From Halopseudomonas nanhaiensis (GTDB lineage: Bacteria > Pseudomonadota > Gammaproteobacteria > Pseudomonadales > Pseudomonadaceae), in NCBI RefSeq assembly GCF_020025155.1, contig NZ_CP073751.1, positions 1,054,001 through 1,118,000 of the forward strand: a DNA stretch of 64,000 bases, given 5' to 3'. The stretch's first letter is position 1, and each line of letters starts with the position of its first letter. The notes below the pieces were generated by a model. It searched no databases and was not told the DNA's origin. It saw nothing but the letters and a program-made list of their open reading frames with translations. Both the position numbers and the translations under genes were made by a program. Shown here in pieces: positions 19,783 to 28,352 of this stretch.

Positions 19783-20667
19783 ATGCTGGACTACAAGCTT
19801 CTCATCGCGCTGGCATCGGTCGTCGAACAGGGCGGTTTCGAACGGGCCGCTCAGGTGCTGTCGCTGTCCCAGTCCGCTGTATCGCAACGCATCAAGCTGC
19901 TCGAGGCGCGAGTCGGCGCACCCGTGCTGATTCGGGGGACGCCTCCGCGCGCCACGCCGGTCGGCCAGCGCCTGCTCAACCATGTTCAGCAGGTGCGGTT
20001 GCTGGAGCGCGATCTTCGCTCCGACATGCCGATGCTGGATGCAGACGACGCCGCGCCCCGTCTGCGCATCGCCATCAACGCCGACAGCCTGGCCACGTGG
20101 TGGGCCGATGCGGTAGCGGCGTTGTGTCGGCAGGAACGGCTGTTGCTGGACATGCTGGTGGAGGATCAGGACGTGGGTCTGCGTCGCATGCGTGCCGGCG
20201 AAGTGGCCGGTTGTGTATGTGCCAGCGCCGAGCCCATAGGCGGTGCGCGCTCGGTGCGACTGGGTGTGATGCGGTATGTGGCGGTCGCCAGCAATGATTT
20301 TGTCCGCAGCGAACTTGAAGGCCGAGTAGACCCGCAGCGGCTGCTGAAGGTTCCAGCGGTGGTATTTGGTCCCGATGACCAGCTGCAACATCGTTTTCTC
20401 GCGGGGTTGGGGCTGGCCGGGGACTTCGCTCACCACCTGTGCCCGTCGTCCGAAGGCTTCGTCAAACTACTGCTGGCCGGCGCCGGTTGGGGCATGGTCC
20501 CGGCTTTGCAGATTGCCGGCGAGCTGGAACGGGGCGCGCTGGTCGAGCTGGCGCCCGCCGCGGCGGTGGACGTCCCGCTTTACTGGCATTGCTGGCGCCA
20601 CGGGGGCGGGTTGCTCGACCGCCTCACCTCGCAGCTGCTCGTCACCGCGCCGCGACTGCTCAGCTGA
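19783..20667 (+). CDS. argP: LysR-family regulator ArgP
   Basis: This 294-residue LysR-type regulator has its N-terminal winged helix-turn-helix in GGFERAAQVLSLSQSAVSQRIKLLE and a substrate-binding domain from about residue 90. Orthologues (ArgP, formerly IciA) sense arginine and lysine and activate the exporter gene, which here is the divergent neighbour. TTAGGAAAAT precedes the ATG. The 3' end overlaps the convergent gene by eight bases. ArgP rather than another LysR type is supported by the pairing with argO and the bifA-sodB context. Confidence 0.9.
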   Translation: MLDYKLLIALASVVEQGGFERAAQVLSLSQSAVSQRIKLLEARVGAPVLIRGTPPRATPVGQRLLNHVQQVRLLERDLRSDMPMLDADDAAPRLRIAINADSLATWWADAVAALCRQERLLLDMLVEDQDVGLRRMRAGEVAGCVCASAEPIGGARSVRLGVMRYVAVASNDFVRSELEGRVDPQRLLKVPAVVFGPDDQLQHRFLAGLGLAGDFAHHLCPSSEGFVKLLLAGAGWGMVPALQIAGELERGALVELAPAAAVDVPLYWHCWRHGGGLLDRLTSQLLVTAPRLLS

Positions 20668-21715
20668 TCACGATGCTGCCGGAGCCCGGCAGCTGTTCGA
20701 CACAGCGGCTACCGAGCAACCGCGAGGGGGTGAAGTATCCGGGCCTCGGCGCTTCGGCGTTCAGCAGATGCTGCACCGCCATGAGTACGCCGTTTACCGT
20801 CACATCGTAGCCGTTGGCGGTACGGATGCGTGCCGTGACCTTGCGCCCCGAGGGGTTCTGCGCCTCACCCCAGACGTAGGTACAGGCGCTCTCGCGCTGC
20901 GCGGCATCCGGGCCGACGATCCGCTTACCGACATATCGCTTGAGCAATGCTTGCACGGGTCCCAGCGCCAGTACCGGTTGCACCCAACCGAGTCGTCGCA
21001 GCCGTACCGCGGCGCTCGGCGCCATGGGAACGAACACCTCGATGTTCTCTATCCCGGTGGAGAACCAGGCGGTGGCGACGTCACCCCAAGGGATGGTCGC
21101 GGCGGACTTGGTGCCGTTGCCAAAATCGATGTGGCGGCTCTGATAGGCCAGCGGGACCTGTCGGATCTCGCCGTCAATGCGTACCTTGCCGCCTTCGCGG
21201 AGTCCTTCGACAGAGGTCTTGGCGGTGCCGGGCGACAGCCCGCTCCGCGAGTCGAAGCCGAGCGCCAGCCGGTCGGCGTCAGGCAGCTCGGACTTGAGGG
21301 TAGCGGCGACGCAATCGGTAGGAATGACATCGAACCCCACACCGGGGCACACCACGATGCCTGCCGCAACGGCTTCGGCATGCCGTTCGTGCGCCGCCGT
21401 GAACACATCGATCTCGCCAGTGATGTCCACATAGTGCGCGTGCTCGGCAAGGCAGGCGTCGAGCATTGGCTTGCTGGTCGCCGAGAACGGACCGGCACAA
21501 TGCGCAACGACGCTGATCCCGCGTACGCCCTGGCGGGCTGCGTCGGCATCCCTCAGGTCGAAAATTCTGTAATCCAGTCCCAGTTCACTGGCCAGGGCTT
21601 CTACCGCCGCCCGCCGGCGGCCGCCCAGTACCGGTCTCAGCCCCTGCCGAGCCGCCTCACGTGCGACGAGCTGGCCGGTATAACCGTTTGCACCGTAGAT
21701 CATCCAGGATTGCAT
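20660..21715 (-). CDS. Saccharopine dehydrogenase-like NAD(P)-binding protein
   Basis: The product has 351 residues. It begins MQSWMIYGANGYTGQLVA, a Rossmann GxNGYTG nucleotide-binding motif typical of the saccharopine dehydrogenase / trans-acting enoyl reductase superfamily. Further family segments are VVAHCAGPFS, ACLAEHAHYVDITGE and VCPGVGFDVIPTDC. No saccharopine-pathway gene is near and the substrate is unknown; relatives include bacterial and mycobacterial proteins acting on lipids. It converges on argP with an eight-base overlap. Confidence 0.8.
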   Translation of the reverse strand: MQSWMIYGANGYTGQLVAREAARQGLRPVLGGRRRAAVEALASELGLDYRIFDLRDADAARQGVRGISVVAHCAGPFSATSKPMLDACLAEHAHYVDITGEIDVFTAAHERHAEAVAAGIVVCPGVGFDVIPTDCVAATLKSELPDADRLALGFDSRSGLSPGTAKTSVEGLREGGKVRIDGEIRQVPLAYQSRHIDFGNGTKSAATIPWGDVATAWFSTGIENIEVFVPMAPSAAVRLRRLGWVQPVLALGPVQALLKRYVGKRIVGPDAAQRESACTYVWGEAQNPSGRKVTARIRTANGYDVTVNGVLMAVQHLLNAEAPRPGYFTPSRLLGSRCVEQLPGSGSIVIS

Positions 21716-21840
21716 GCCGTTCTCCGCTGCGCTGTGCCTGTCCGGCAGACTAACCGCTGGGCCGGTCGGTTTCCATGCTGTCAGTCGGCAGAGCTCGGAA
21801 AAGCTCTAGCGTTTCGCAGAATACGGCGCCACTAGCCCTG

Positions 21841-22194
21841 CTAGTTTCGAATCATCTGCCCTCGATAGATGCGTACGCTGGTGGAGGGGGTCGATGAGCT
21901 CTCTTCGCCCATTTCGTCCGGGCGTGTCTCCCGCGGTTGGTAGCGGCGCGCAGCTATGGCCCCCTGAGCCAGTACCGCATCGTCGGGAGCGGCACGCGGT
22001 GCCAGCATGCCCGAGAGCCGCATCCCCAGTTCACGGATTTCCGCGAGCGCGCTGTCATGGCTGATCTGCAGCATGCGTTCGACAGCATCTGGCTCGGCCA
22101 GGCGTATGACGATCCCCATGTCCTGCTTGAGTCGCCGGCGCAGCGCGGTCATGCAGTCCAGCGTGCCGCGGTTGAAGTGTGCTTCGCTAATCAT
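21841..22194 (-). CDS. Hypothetical protein, 117 residues
   Basis: I do not recognise this protein. It is soluble and has no signal peptide. The first 70 residues look helical and charged (LRRRLKQDMGIVIRLAEPDAVERML, shown split: LRRRLKQDMG then IVIRLAEPDA), and the tail from about residue 70 is polar and likely flexible. AAGGGGGA lies seven bases before the ATG, and there is no better frame on either strand here. It stands alone between a dehydrogenase-like gene and a coiled-coil gene. It may be a small regulatory or structural protein, but nothing shows which. Confidence 0.6.
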   Translation of the reverse strand: MISEAHFNRGTLDCMTALRRRLKQDMGIVIRLAEPDAVERMLQISHDSALAEIRELGMRLSGMLAPRAAPDDAVLAQGAIAARRYQPRETRPDEMGEESSSTPSTSVRIYRGQMIRN

Positions 22195-22417
22195 GTGTCC
22201 CCCTTAAGGCAGGCTTCCCCCCGGAAACCTAGCCAAGCAGCAGTCAACCAAGCAGAATACATACCACTTTCAGCGGCCTCCCCACCGGCGCGGCTTTAGC
22301 GGCCTGCCAGGGCACGGACGCACGCTGAAGGCAGGATGAATGCAGCCTGACGGTGCGCGGCGTGCACCGCTTCAGCCCGCTGGTTGTCGAACTCGAGCGA
22401 ATGGAGCTGGGAAGAAC

Positions 22418-23287
22418 ATGAGAGAACGTGATCCGGATCTGCTGCCACCGATCAGCGCGCTGGACGATGTGCCTGGCGAGCAGCGCGGCGGACGTCCGGG
22501 CAACAGCGACACGCGGCGGACCCACTCTCGTGAGGAAGGGGCAGCGGGGCGCGGCGCGCTCTGGGCGGTCTGCGGTGCTCTGGTGCTGGCATTGCTCGGG
22601 CTCGGGTACTGGACTCATCAACAGCAGACGCGATTGCAGCAGCAGCTTGTCGCGACGCAAAACAGCTTTGCCCAGATCAGTGAAGAAGCGGCAGGGCAGC
22701 TTCAGGACATCAGCGGCAAGGTCACGACGACTCAGTCGGCGTTGAGCGATGTGGAGCAGACCCGGCAGACGCTCGATGGTCTGAGCCGCCGCCTCAATGA
22801 GCTGGCCACCCGCGTCAATCAGCAGGCCGAGGAGGCCGAGCGAGGCGGTGCGTCGGCACGTGAGCGGGACACCCAGCAGCAGTCTCGCCTGGATCAGGTC
22901 GATACGCGCATTGCCACCCTCGCCGGCAGGCTCGATGCTGGTGATGACACTGCCAGCTCTCTACGCGAGGAGCTGATCAAGCTGCGCGAGTCGACGCGGG
23001 CGATCGACGAGCGGCTGGCTGCAGTGAGCGAGATCGAGCAGCAGCTGGCCGCGCAGTCGCAACGGCTGGCGGCGCAGCAGCAGGCGCTGGAGCGAATCGA
23101 ACAGGAGCAGTCTTCGGTCGATGTGTCCCAGGAACTGCTGGTCATTCGCTCAGAGCTGGACCAGCGTCTGTCCTCGCTGGATCAGGAAATGCGCTCGATC
23201 GACTCCTTTCGGCTGCAGACCAACCGCAGCCTGACGACCCTGCAGGAGCAGATACGTACGCTGCAGCAACAGGTCAGTACTCCCTGA
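22418..23287 (+). CDS. Membrane-anchored coiled-coil protein
   Basis: The 289 residues comprise a polar cytoplasmic N terminus of about 45 residues, a single membrane helix (ALWAVCGALVLALLGLGYW, about 48-66), and then some 220 residues of near-continuous coiled coil rich in Gln, Glu, Arg and Ser, with heptad-like repeats of QQ, RL and EL. No enzymatic motif is seen. It is probably a type II inner-membrane protein with a periplasmic coiled-coil stalk. It overlaps the acpH start by one base (TGATG), so the two are translationally coupled. The ATG follows GGGAAG; an in-frame start upstream at 22340 lacks support. Function unknown. Confidence 0.8.
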   Translation: MRERDPDLLPPISALDDVPGEQRGGRPGNSDTRRTHSREEGAAGRGALWAVCGALVLALLGLGYWTHQQQTRLQQQLVATQNSFAQISEEAAGQLQDISGKVTTTQSALSDVEQTRQTLDGLSRRLNELATRVNQQAEEAERGGASARERDTQQQSRLDQVDTRIATLAGRLDAGDDTASSLREELIKLRESTRAIDERLAAVSEIEQQLAAQSQRLAAQQQALERIEQEQSSVDVSQELLVIRSELDQRLSSLDQEMRSIDSFRLQTNRSLTTLQEQIRTLQQQVSTP

Positions 23288-23925
23288 TGAATTTTCTCGC
23301 GCACCTGTATCTGGGTCCGCGCGATCCGCAACGTCTGCTCGGCAGTATGCTGGGCGATTTCGTCAAGGGACCGATCGCCGGCATGGAGCTGCCGCCAGGG
23401 GTGCGCGAGGGCATATGGCTGCACCGGCAGATCGATGCATTCACCGATGCACATCCGCAGGTAGGCTTGAGCAAGGCGCGGGTCAGTCCGCTGCGCCGGC
23501 GTTATGCGGGCATCATGGTCGACATGTTTTACGATCACATGCTGGCGCGCAACTGGCAGCGCTTCGAAGATCAGCCCCTGCGCCAGTTCACCGATAGAGC
23601 TTATGCCGACCTGATGTCCAACCAGCACCTGATGCCCGATAACGCGCGGCGAGTGATCAGCCAGATGGCTGCTCACGACTGGCTAGGCTCATACGCTCGT
23701 ATCGAGTCGATGCATCAGGCATTGGATAACATGGCGCGCAGGTTCACCCGCCAGACCGCTCTGCCGGGTGCGGCGAGCGAGCTGGAAGCGGACTACGAAC
23801 AATTTCAGCAGGATTTCCTTGCCTTCATGCCGGAGGTGACCGCGTTCGCGCTGGCTCAGGCGGCTCGCCTGGACACCGAAGGCGATGCGCTGATCTCCGG
23901 TTCACCGTCCAGCCCCAGAGTCTGA
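23287..23925 (+). CDS. acpH: Acyl-carrier-protein phosphodiesterase
   Basis: AcpH removes the phosphopantetheine group from acyl carrier protein. The 212 residues begin MNFLAHLYLGPRDPQRLLGS, and the HD-like family motifs are visible: GSMLGDFVKG, GIWLHRQIDAFTDAHP and DMFYDHMLARNW. These carry the conserved Asp and His residues expected to bind metal. The ATG shares one base with the upstream stop. The last 70 bases overlap the 3' end of the convergent olsA gene, an unusually long convergent overlap. Confidence 0.88.
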   Translation: MNFLAHLYLGPRDPQRLLGSMLGDFVKGPIAGMELPPGVREGIWLHRQIDAFTDAHPQVGLSKARVSPLRRRYAGIMVDMFYDHMLARNWQRFEDQPLRQFTDRAYADLMSNQHLMPDNARRVISQMAAHDWLGSYARIESMHQALDNMARRFTRQTALPGAASELEADYEQFQQDFLAFMPEVTAFALAQAARLDTEGDALISGSPSSPRV

Positions 23926-24656
23926 GCGACCACCTGACGGGCGTCGCGAGCCAGCTGATTGCGCGCAGCGCCCGCACTGAGGATGGGTGGCAGGAGTCTG
24001 ATCTCGACCTCGATGGTGTCGCTGCCAAGCAACCGCCACAAATGCGTGGTGAATTCGTCGTCACCGATGAAGGGTGCCACGGTATCGCGCGCGCCCTGGC
24101 TGCGATAGGCAATGGCGACAGGCTGCAGTGGGGTAGCGGTCTCCACAGCGCAACCGAGCAACCGTCCATGGAAGGTGCGTACCCGATCGCCAGCAGTGGT
24201 GGTGCCCTCCGGAAATATCACGAGGCTGCGTCGCGCCTCGAGCGTCTGCGCCAGGTGGCCGTTGAGATCGCTCGATCCCGTTCCCCGTTCGATGAACAGG
24301 GTGCCGGCTCCCCGTGCCAGCCAGCCGATCACCGGCCACGCCGCAACCTCCGCCTTGGATAGAAAGTGCAGGGGAGCCAGACGGCCAAGCAGTACGATAT
24401 CCAGCCAGGAAATGTGGTTGCTGACCCACAGCGCAGGGTGTCGCGGCAGGTTGCCGCTGCTGCGCACCTGAAGAGGCAGGATTGCCACCAGTCCTGTCAT
24501 CCAGAGCTGGCACAACCGTGCACGGAACGCTGCAGCCTGGCCGGGCGACACCCTGGCAGCAGCGGCTGCCAGCGCGACCATCGCCAGCCCGCTGGCAATC
24601 CATGCGGCCACCAGAGGCGCCTTCAGAAGGCGCCTCAGCGTTGGTCGTATCCTCAC
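23856..24656 (-). CDS. olsA: Lyso-ornithine lipid O-acyltransferase
   Basis: This 266-residue PlsC-family acyltransferase has an N-terminal membrane helix and the motifs NHISWLD (catalytic His81 and Asp86) and FPEGTT (148-153). OlsA adds the second acyl chain to lyso-ornithine lipid. The assignment rests on direct pairing with olsB upstream: the GTG start at 24656 lies within the olsB stop (GTGA). A longer in-frame reading from further upstream would begin inside olsB and is rejected. Ornithine lipids replace phospholipids under phosphate limitation in known bacteria. Confidence 0.85.
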   Translation of the reverse strand: MRIRPTLRRLLKAPLVAAWIASGLAMVALAAAAARVSPGQAAAFRARLCQLWMTGLVAILPLQVRSSGNLPRHPALWVSNHISWLDIVLLGRLAPLHFLSKAEVAAWPVIGWLARGAGTLFIERGTGSSDLNGHLAQTLEARRSLVIFPEGTTTAGDRVRTFHGRLLGCAVETATPLQPVAIAYRSQGARDTVAPFIGDDEFTTHLWRLLGSDTIEVEIRLLPPILSAGAARNQLARDARQVVAQTLGLDGEPEISASPSVSRRAA

Positions 24657-25411
24657 TCGCAGGCCGCCTTGAAGTGTTTTGCATAGCGCGGGCACAGCTG
24701 CTCACGCCGCAACAGGATAAACACGTCGGCGACGTTGAAGTCCGGATCCCAGCACGGCTCGCCACAGATTTTCGCACCCAGACGCATGTACGCCTTGAGC
24801 AACGGGGGCATCTGCGCGGTGACGTTGGTGGGCAGGTCCAGTTCAGGGACGGGCAGGCGCGGAATGGCGTTCAGGTGATCGCGGTTCAGGTAGCGCTCGC
24901 GCAGTCGCTGCATGATAGCGTGAGCCTGAATGCCGCCATCGCGCATGTCGATGCTGGCGCAACCCATCAGATAGTCGTAGCGCCGCTCGTTCATCACCTG
25001 AGCGAGACCAGCCCAGAGCACGGAGATGGTCGCGCCATTGCGGTAATCCGGGTGTACGCAGGTGCGGCCAATTTCCAGAACGTCGCCGCGCAGCGAACCA
25101 AGCCCTACAAGTTGAAACTCGCCTTCGCTGTAAAAGCCGCCGGCCTGCCTGGCCCGCTGGCTGTCCAGCAGCCGTGTCGTGGCCACCAGTTGACCGGTAA
25201 ACAGGTCGCGGACCACCAGATGCTCGCAGTACAGATCGAATCGGTCCTGATCGAGCCCGCCCGCTGCGTCCGGCAGCGTGGCGCCGCACTCCTCACCGAA
25301 CACGCGAAAGCGCAGGCGCTGGGCTTCGCGCAAGGTGTTCTGATCCGTGACAATGTCGACTACAAGGTGGCGGGTGGGGGTTTGCTCGAGTGCAACTGCG
25401 GCGTGAGTCAT
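24653..25411 (-). CDS. olsB: Ornithine-acyl-ACP N-acyltransferase
   Basis: OlsB transfers a 3-hydroxy fatty acid from acyl-ACP to ornithine, the first step of ornithine-lipid synthesis. The 252 residues form a GNAT-like acyltransferase: [18 protein letters not shown] near the N terminus, [15 protein letters not shown] (acetyl-CoA-fold strand and loop), and the C-terminal [18 protein letters not shown] typical of OlsB/hemolysin-like acyltransferases. GGAGG sits just before the ATG at 25411; a GTG two codons earlier is less likely. Coupled downstream to olsA. Phosphate control is common for these genes, but I see no clear Pho box. Confidence 0.87.
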   Translation of the reverse strand: MTHAAVALEQTPTRHLVVDIVTDQNTLREAQRLRFRVFGEECGATLPDAAGGLDQDRFDLYCEHLVVRDLFTGQLVATTRLLDSQRARQAGGFYSEGEFQLVGLGSLRGDVLEIGRTCVHPDYRNGATISVLWAGLAQVMNERRYDYLMGCASIDMRDGGIQAHAIMQRLRERYLNRDHLNAIPRLPVPELDLPTNVTAQMPPLLKAYMRLGAKICGEPCWDPDFNVADVFILLRREQLCPRYAKHFKAACE

Positions 25412-25519
25412 GGGCACCTCCGTCAGGGCGGCCTGGAATGATCTTCAAGGCCGATGCTAGGACGGGAGGGTGTCAGGCATATGACGGCTTCGTGGCGCTC
25501 GGATGACAGTCGCCAGGTG

Positions 25520-25533
25520 TTGACCTGAGTCAG
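25520..25533 (+). promoter_or_regulatory. Anr-like box upstream of di-iron protein gene
   Basis: TTGACCTGAGTCAG matches TTGAT-N4-ATCAA at 7 of 10 positions. TATAAC (25556-25561) lies 32 bases downstream centre to centre, the class II FNR spacing, and the predicted start is about 28 bases before the ATG at 25595. The match is weaker than at narK, but the geometry is good. Confidence 0.45.
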
Positions 25534-25594
25534 TACCCGGGTTCCGGGCGTCGCTTATAACGTGCGCTGTCTTCAGCCCAGAGAAGGATTTTTC

Positions 25595-26380
25595 ATGCCC
25601 GGCAAAGCTCGCGTTCTCTTCGACAACGGACCGCACAAGGTACTCTGCTTCGACCAGCTGGTAACCGGAGACGGCGTCCAGTCGAACCAGTTTCTGATCA
25701 TCGACCACAATCAGCATGCGCTGCTCGACCCAGGCGGCGACCTGACCTACATGCCGCTGTCGCTGGCGGTGAGCGACTACATTCCGGTTCGCGAGCTGAC
25801 CTATGTTTTTGCTTCACACCAGGACCCTGACATCATCGCATCGCTGGACAAGTGGTTTCTGCATACCGGCTGCAAGGTGGTGTGCTCCAAGCTCTGGGCG
25901 CGCTTTCTGCCTCATCTTTCCGCCGCCTATCTCACCAAGCACCACGGCCAGAGCACCACTGACCGCATGGTTGCGGTACCCGATCGCGGGCAGCTAATCC
26001 CCCTCGGGCAGACCGTCATCAAGGCCCTGCCGGCCCACTTCCTGCACTCGGTAGGCAATCTGCAGTTTTTCGATCCGGTCAGCGGCATCCTGTTTTCCGG
26101 GGACATGGGCGCCTCCCTGGTCGATGACGCCGAGCCGGTCGCTGACTTCACGGCGCACCTGCCCAGCATGGAAGGCTTTCATCGGCGCTACATGGCGGGA
26201 AACAAGGCGTGCCGGTTGTGGGCGAACATGATCCGCACCCTCAAGCCGACTATGATCGTGCCGCAGCACGGGCGACCGTTTGTCGGGCCTGCTATGATCA
26301 ATGCGTTCCTCGACTGGACCAGTCAGCTGCAGTGCGGGCTGGATCTCCTCGAACAGGACGATTACTCCATTCCCAATTAA
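25595..26380 (+). CDS. Oxygen-binding di-iron protein, metallo-beta-lactamase fold
   Basis: The product has 261 residues and resembles the di-iron domain of flavodiiron proteins without the flavodoxin part. Likely metal ligands are His75, Asp77 and Asp79 (SHQDPDI), a His in PAHFLHS (148 or 151), Asp170 (FSGDMG) and a His in PQHGRPF. Free-standing relatives (ODP) bind oxygen and take part in oxygen sensing or chemotaxis, for example in Treponema. AGAAGGA precedes the ATG. An Anr-like box with a well-spaced -10 lies upstream, which would fit a low-oxygen role. The following gene starts eight bases after its stop and may be cotranscribed. Exact function is unknown. Confidence 0.82.
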   Translation: MPGKARVLFDNGPHKVLCFDQLVTGDGVQSNQFLIIDHNQHALLDPGGDLTYMPLSLAVSDYIPVRELTYVFASHQDPDIIASLDKWFLHTGCKVVCSKLWARFLPHLSAAYLTKHHGQSTTDRMVAVPDRGQLIPLGQTVIKALPAHFLHSVGNLQFFDPVSGILFSGDMGASLVDDAEPVADFTAHLPSMEGFHRRYMAGNKACRLWANMIRTLKPTMIVPQHGRPFVGPAMINAFLDWTSQLQCGLDLLEQDDYSIPN

Positions 26381-26388
26381 AGGCACGC

Positions 26389-27546
26389 ATGGCTGGTCCT
26401 GTTTATCCGTGGCGCAACGACAACCGCTTCGAACTGCTGATTGACGGCACGGTGTTCTTTCCGAGAATCATCCGGGAGATGCAGGCTGCGCGGCGTACCA
26501 TCGATGTCGAGCTGTATCTGGTCAGCAGCGGCGAGAGCAGCGACGAGGTGTCCGCGACGCTTATCGAGGCGGTGCAGCGCGGCGTGCGGGTGCGCTGCCT
26601 GCTTGATAGTCTGGGCAGCCACGAGATGGACAGTGACGACCGGCAGCGACTACTGGATGCCGGGATCGAGCTGCGTTTCTACAATCCCCTGCGCCTGTTC
26701 CACTGGGTAGGCAATTTCCACCGCGATCATCGCAAGCTGCTGCTGATCGACGAGGAACTGGCCTTCGTCGGCGGCACCGGGTTTACCGATGAGTTCTGTC
26801 AGCCGGTCGAGGGTGGCTATTGTCCCTGGCACGAGCAGATGCTGGCGGTACGCGGACCGGTGGTGTTCGACTGGCTGGATCTCTTCGAGCGTCAATGGAA
26901 AGCCTCCGGCTCCGGCTGGCGGCGTAAACCGTCCGGCGGGGAAAGACAGCGCATCCCGCCGACACCGCCGACCGGAGACGGCTGGGCGCGTGTCTCGTAT
27001 GCCGATGCCAGCTCGCAGCAGGAAGTGCTTCAATCACTGTTCGCGACGGTTGCCCGCGCCGATCGGCGCGTATGGCTGGCGACGCCGTATTTTCTGCCGG
27101 CCTGGCGGGTGCGCCGGGCCCTGATGCGTGCAGCCAGACGCGGCGTGGATGTACGCTTGCTGCTCAGCGGTCCGAAGCATGACCATCCCTCCATCCGCTA
27201 TGCCGGCCAACGTTTCTTCGCCCGGTTGCTGCGTGCTGGTGTTCGGATCTATGAATACCAGCCGCGGTTCCTGCATCTGAAAACAGTGCTGGTCGATGAT
27301 TGGGTCAGTCTGGGCTCGTGCAATTTTGACAACTGGAGTCTGCACTGGAATCTGGAGGCCAATCAGAACGTGATCGACTCGGACCTGGCGCAGGCGGTGC
27401 AGGAGAGTTTCGAGGCGGACTTTCAGCAAAGCGTCGAGTGGACCCGGTCTGCCTGGAAGTCGTTACCGCTATGGCACCGGTTCAAGATCCGGCTCTGGTC
27501 CAGTCTCAACCGACTGGTATCGGTCTGGTTCAGCATCCGCCGCTAG
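26389..27546 (+). CDS. Phospholipase D family, cardiolipin synthase B-like
   Basis: The 385 residues carry two HKD motifs: HRKLLLID in the first half and HLKTVLVD in the second, followed by GSCNFDNWS. This is the layout of ClsB-type cardiolipin synthases, which join phosphatidyl groups on phosphatidylglycerol. There are no N-terminal membrane helices, unlike ClsA, consistent with ClsB. It begins eight bases after the di-iron protein gene. Position near olsBA places three lipid-modifying enzymes within 4 kb. Another PLD activity cannot be excluded from sequence. Confidence 0.83.
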   Translation: MAGPVYPWRNDNRFELLIDGTVFFPRIIREMQAARRTIDVELYLVSSGESSDEVSATLIEAVQRGVRVRCLLDSLGSHEMDSDDRQRLLDAGIELRFYNPLRLFHWVGNFHRDHRKLLLIDEELAFVGGTGFTDEFCQPVEGGYCPWHEQMLAVRGPVVFDWLDLFERQWKASGSGWRRKPSGGERQRIPPTPPTGDGWARVSYADASSQQEVLQSLFATVARADRRVWLATPYFLPAWRVRRALMRAARRGVDVRLLLSGPKHDHPSIRYAGQRFFARLLRAGVRIYEYQPRFLHLKTVLVDDWVSLGSCNFDNWSLHWNLEANQNVIDSDLAQAVQESFEADFQQSVEWTRSAWKSLPLWHRFKIRLWSSLNRLVSVWFSIRR

Positions 27547-27572
27547 GGCGGATGCTCAGACGATAGATGCCT

Positions 27573-28337
27573 TTAGTTGAACACCGGCTTGCGCTTTTCC
27601 ATGAACGCAGCGAGCGCCTCACGAGCCTCGGCGCCGCCGAGCAGGCGCGAGAAATATTCGCCTTCCTGATCCATTACCTGTGAAGCCACATCGGCAACGC
27701 CACGCTTGATCAGTTGCTTGGTCAGACGAATCGAGCCGGGCGGCTGCTCGGCGATGCGGCGTGCGGCGGTCAGTGCGGCATCGAACACGGCCTGCCCGGC
27801 GGGCAACGCCTGATTGGCCAGGCCAAATTCGACGGCACGCGCGCCGCTGATTTCCTCACCCAGCAACAGCAGTTCAGCAGTACGCGGATGGCCAAGCAGG
27901 CGTGGCAGCAGGAAGCTGGACCCGGCTTCGGGGCACAACCCGAGGTTGACGAAGGGCATCTTCAGGCGGGCGTTCTCGGCCACGTAGACCAGGTCGCAAT
28001 GCAGCAGCATGGTCGTACCAACGCCTACCGCCGGCCCGTTGACCGCGGCTATCAAGGGCTTGGTCGCGTGGCAGATCGCCTTGAGAAACTTGTACACCGG
28101 GCTCTCTGGTCCGCTTGCCGGCGCGTTCAGAAAATCGCCCACGTCATTACCGCTGGTGAAGCATTCGGCGCTACCGCGAATGATCAGCGCGCGGACCGAA
28201 TCGTCGTCCTCGGCAGCACTGATGGCCGCTGCCATGGCGCCGTACATGTCCCGGGTCAGCGCGTTCTTCTTCTCCGGCCGATGCATGGTCAACGTCAGGA
28301 CCGCTCCGGTCCGTTCTTCCAGTAGATGTTCGCTCAC
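27573..28337 (-). CDS. Enoyl-CoA hydratase/isomerase family protein
   Basis: This crotonase-fold protein has 254 residues. HRPEKKNALT near the N terminus and the two oxyanion-hole segments (ECFTSGNDVGDF and NGPAVGVGTTMLLHCDLVYV) are clear. PEAGSSFLLPRLLG occupies the catalytic-loop position, where the acidic residue is Glu. Members hydrate or isomerise acyl-CoA thioesters. It lies 15 bases after the ferredoxin reductase gene on the same strand and probably ends the sadC-reductase-crotonase transcript, an order also seen in P. aeruginosa. The substrate is not known. Confidence 0.9.
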   Translation of the reverse strand: MSEHLLEERTGAVLTLTMHRPEKKNALTRDMYGAMAAAISAAEDDDSVRALIIRGSAECFTSGNDVGDFLNAPASGPESPVYKFLKAICHATKPLIAAVNGPAVGVGTTMLLHCDLVYVAENARLKMPFVNLGLCPEAGSSFLLPRLLGHPRTAELLLLGEEISGARAVEFGLANQALPAGQAVFDAALTAARRIAEQPPGSIRLTKQLIKRGVADVASQVMDQEGEYFSRLLGGAEAREALAAFMEKRKPVFN

Positions 28338-28352
28338 GGATATCTCCTCTGG

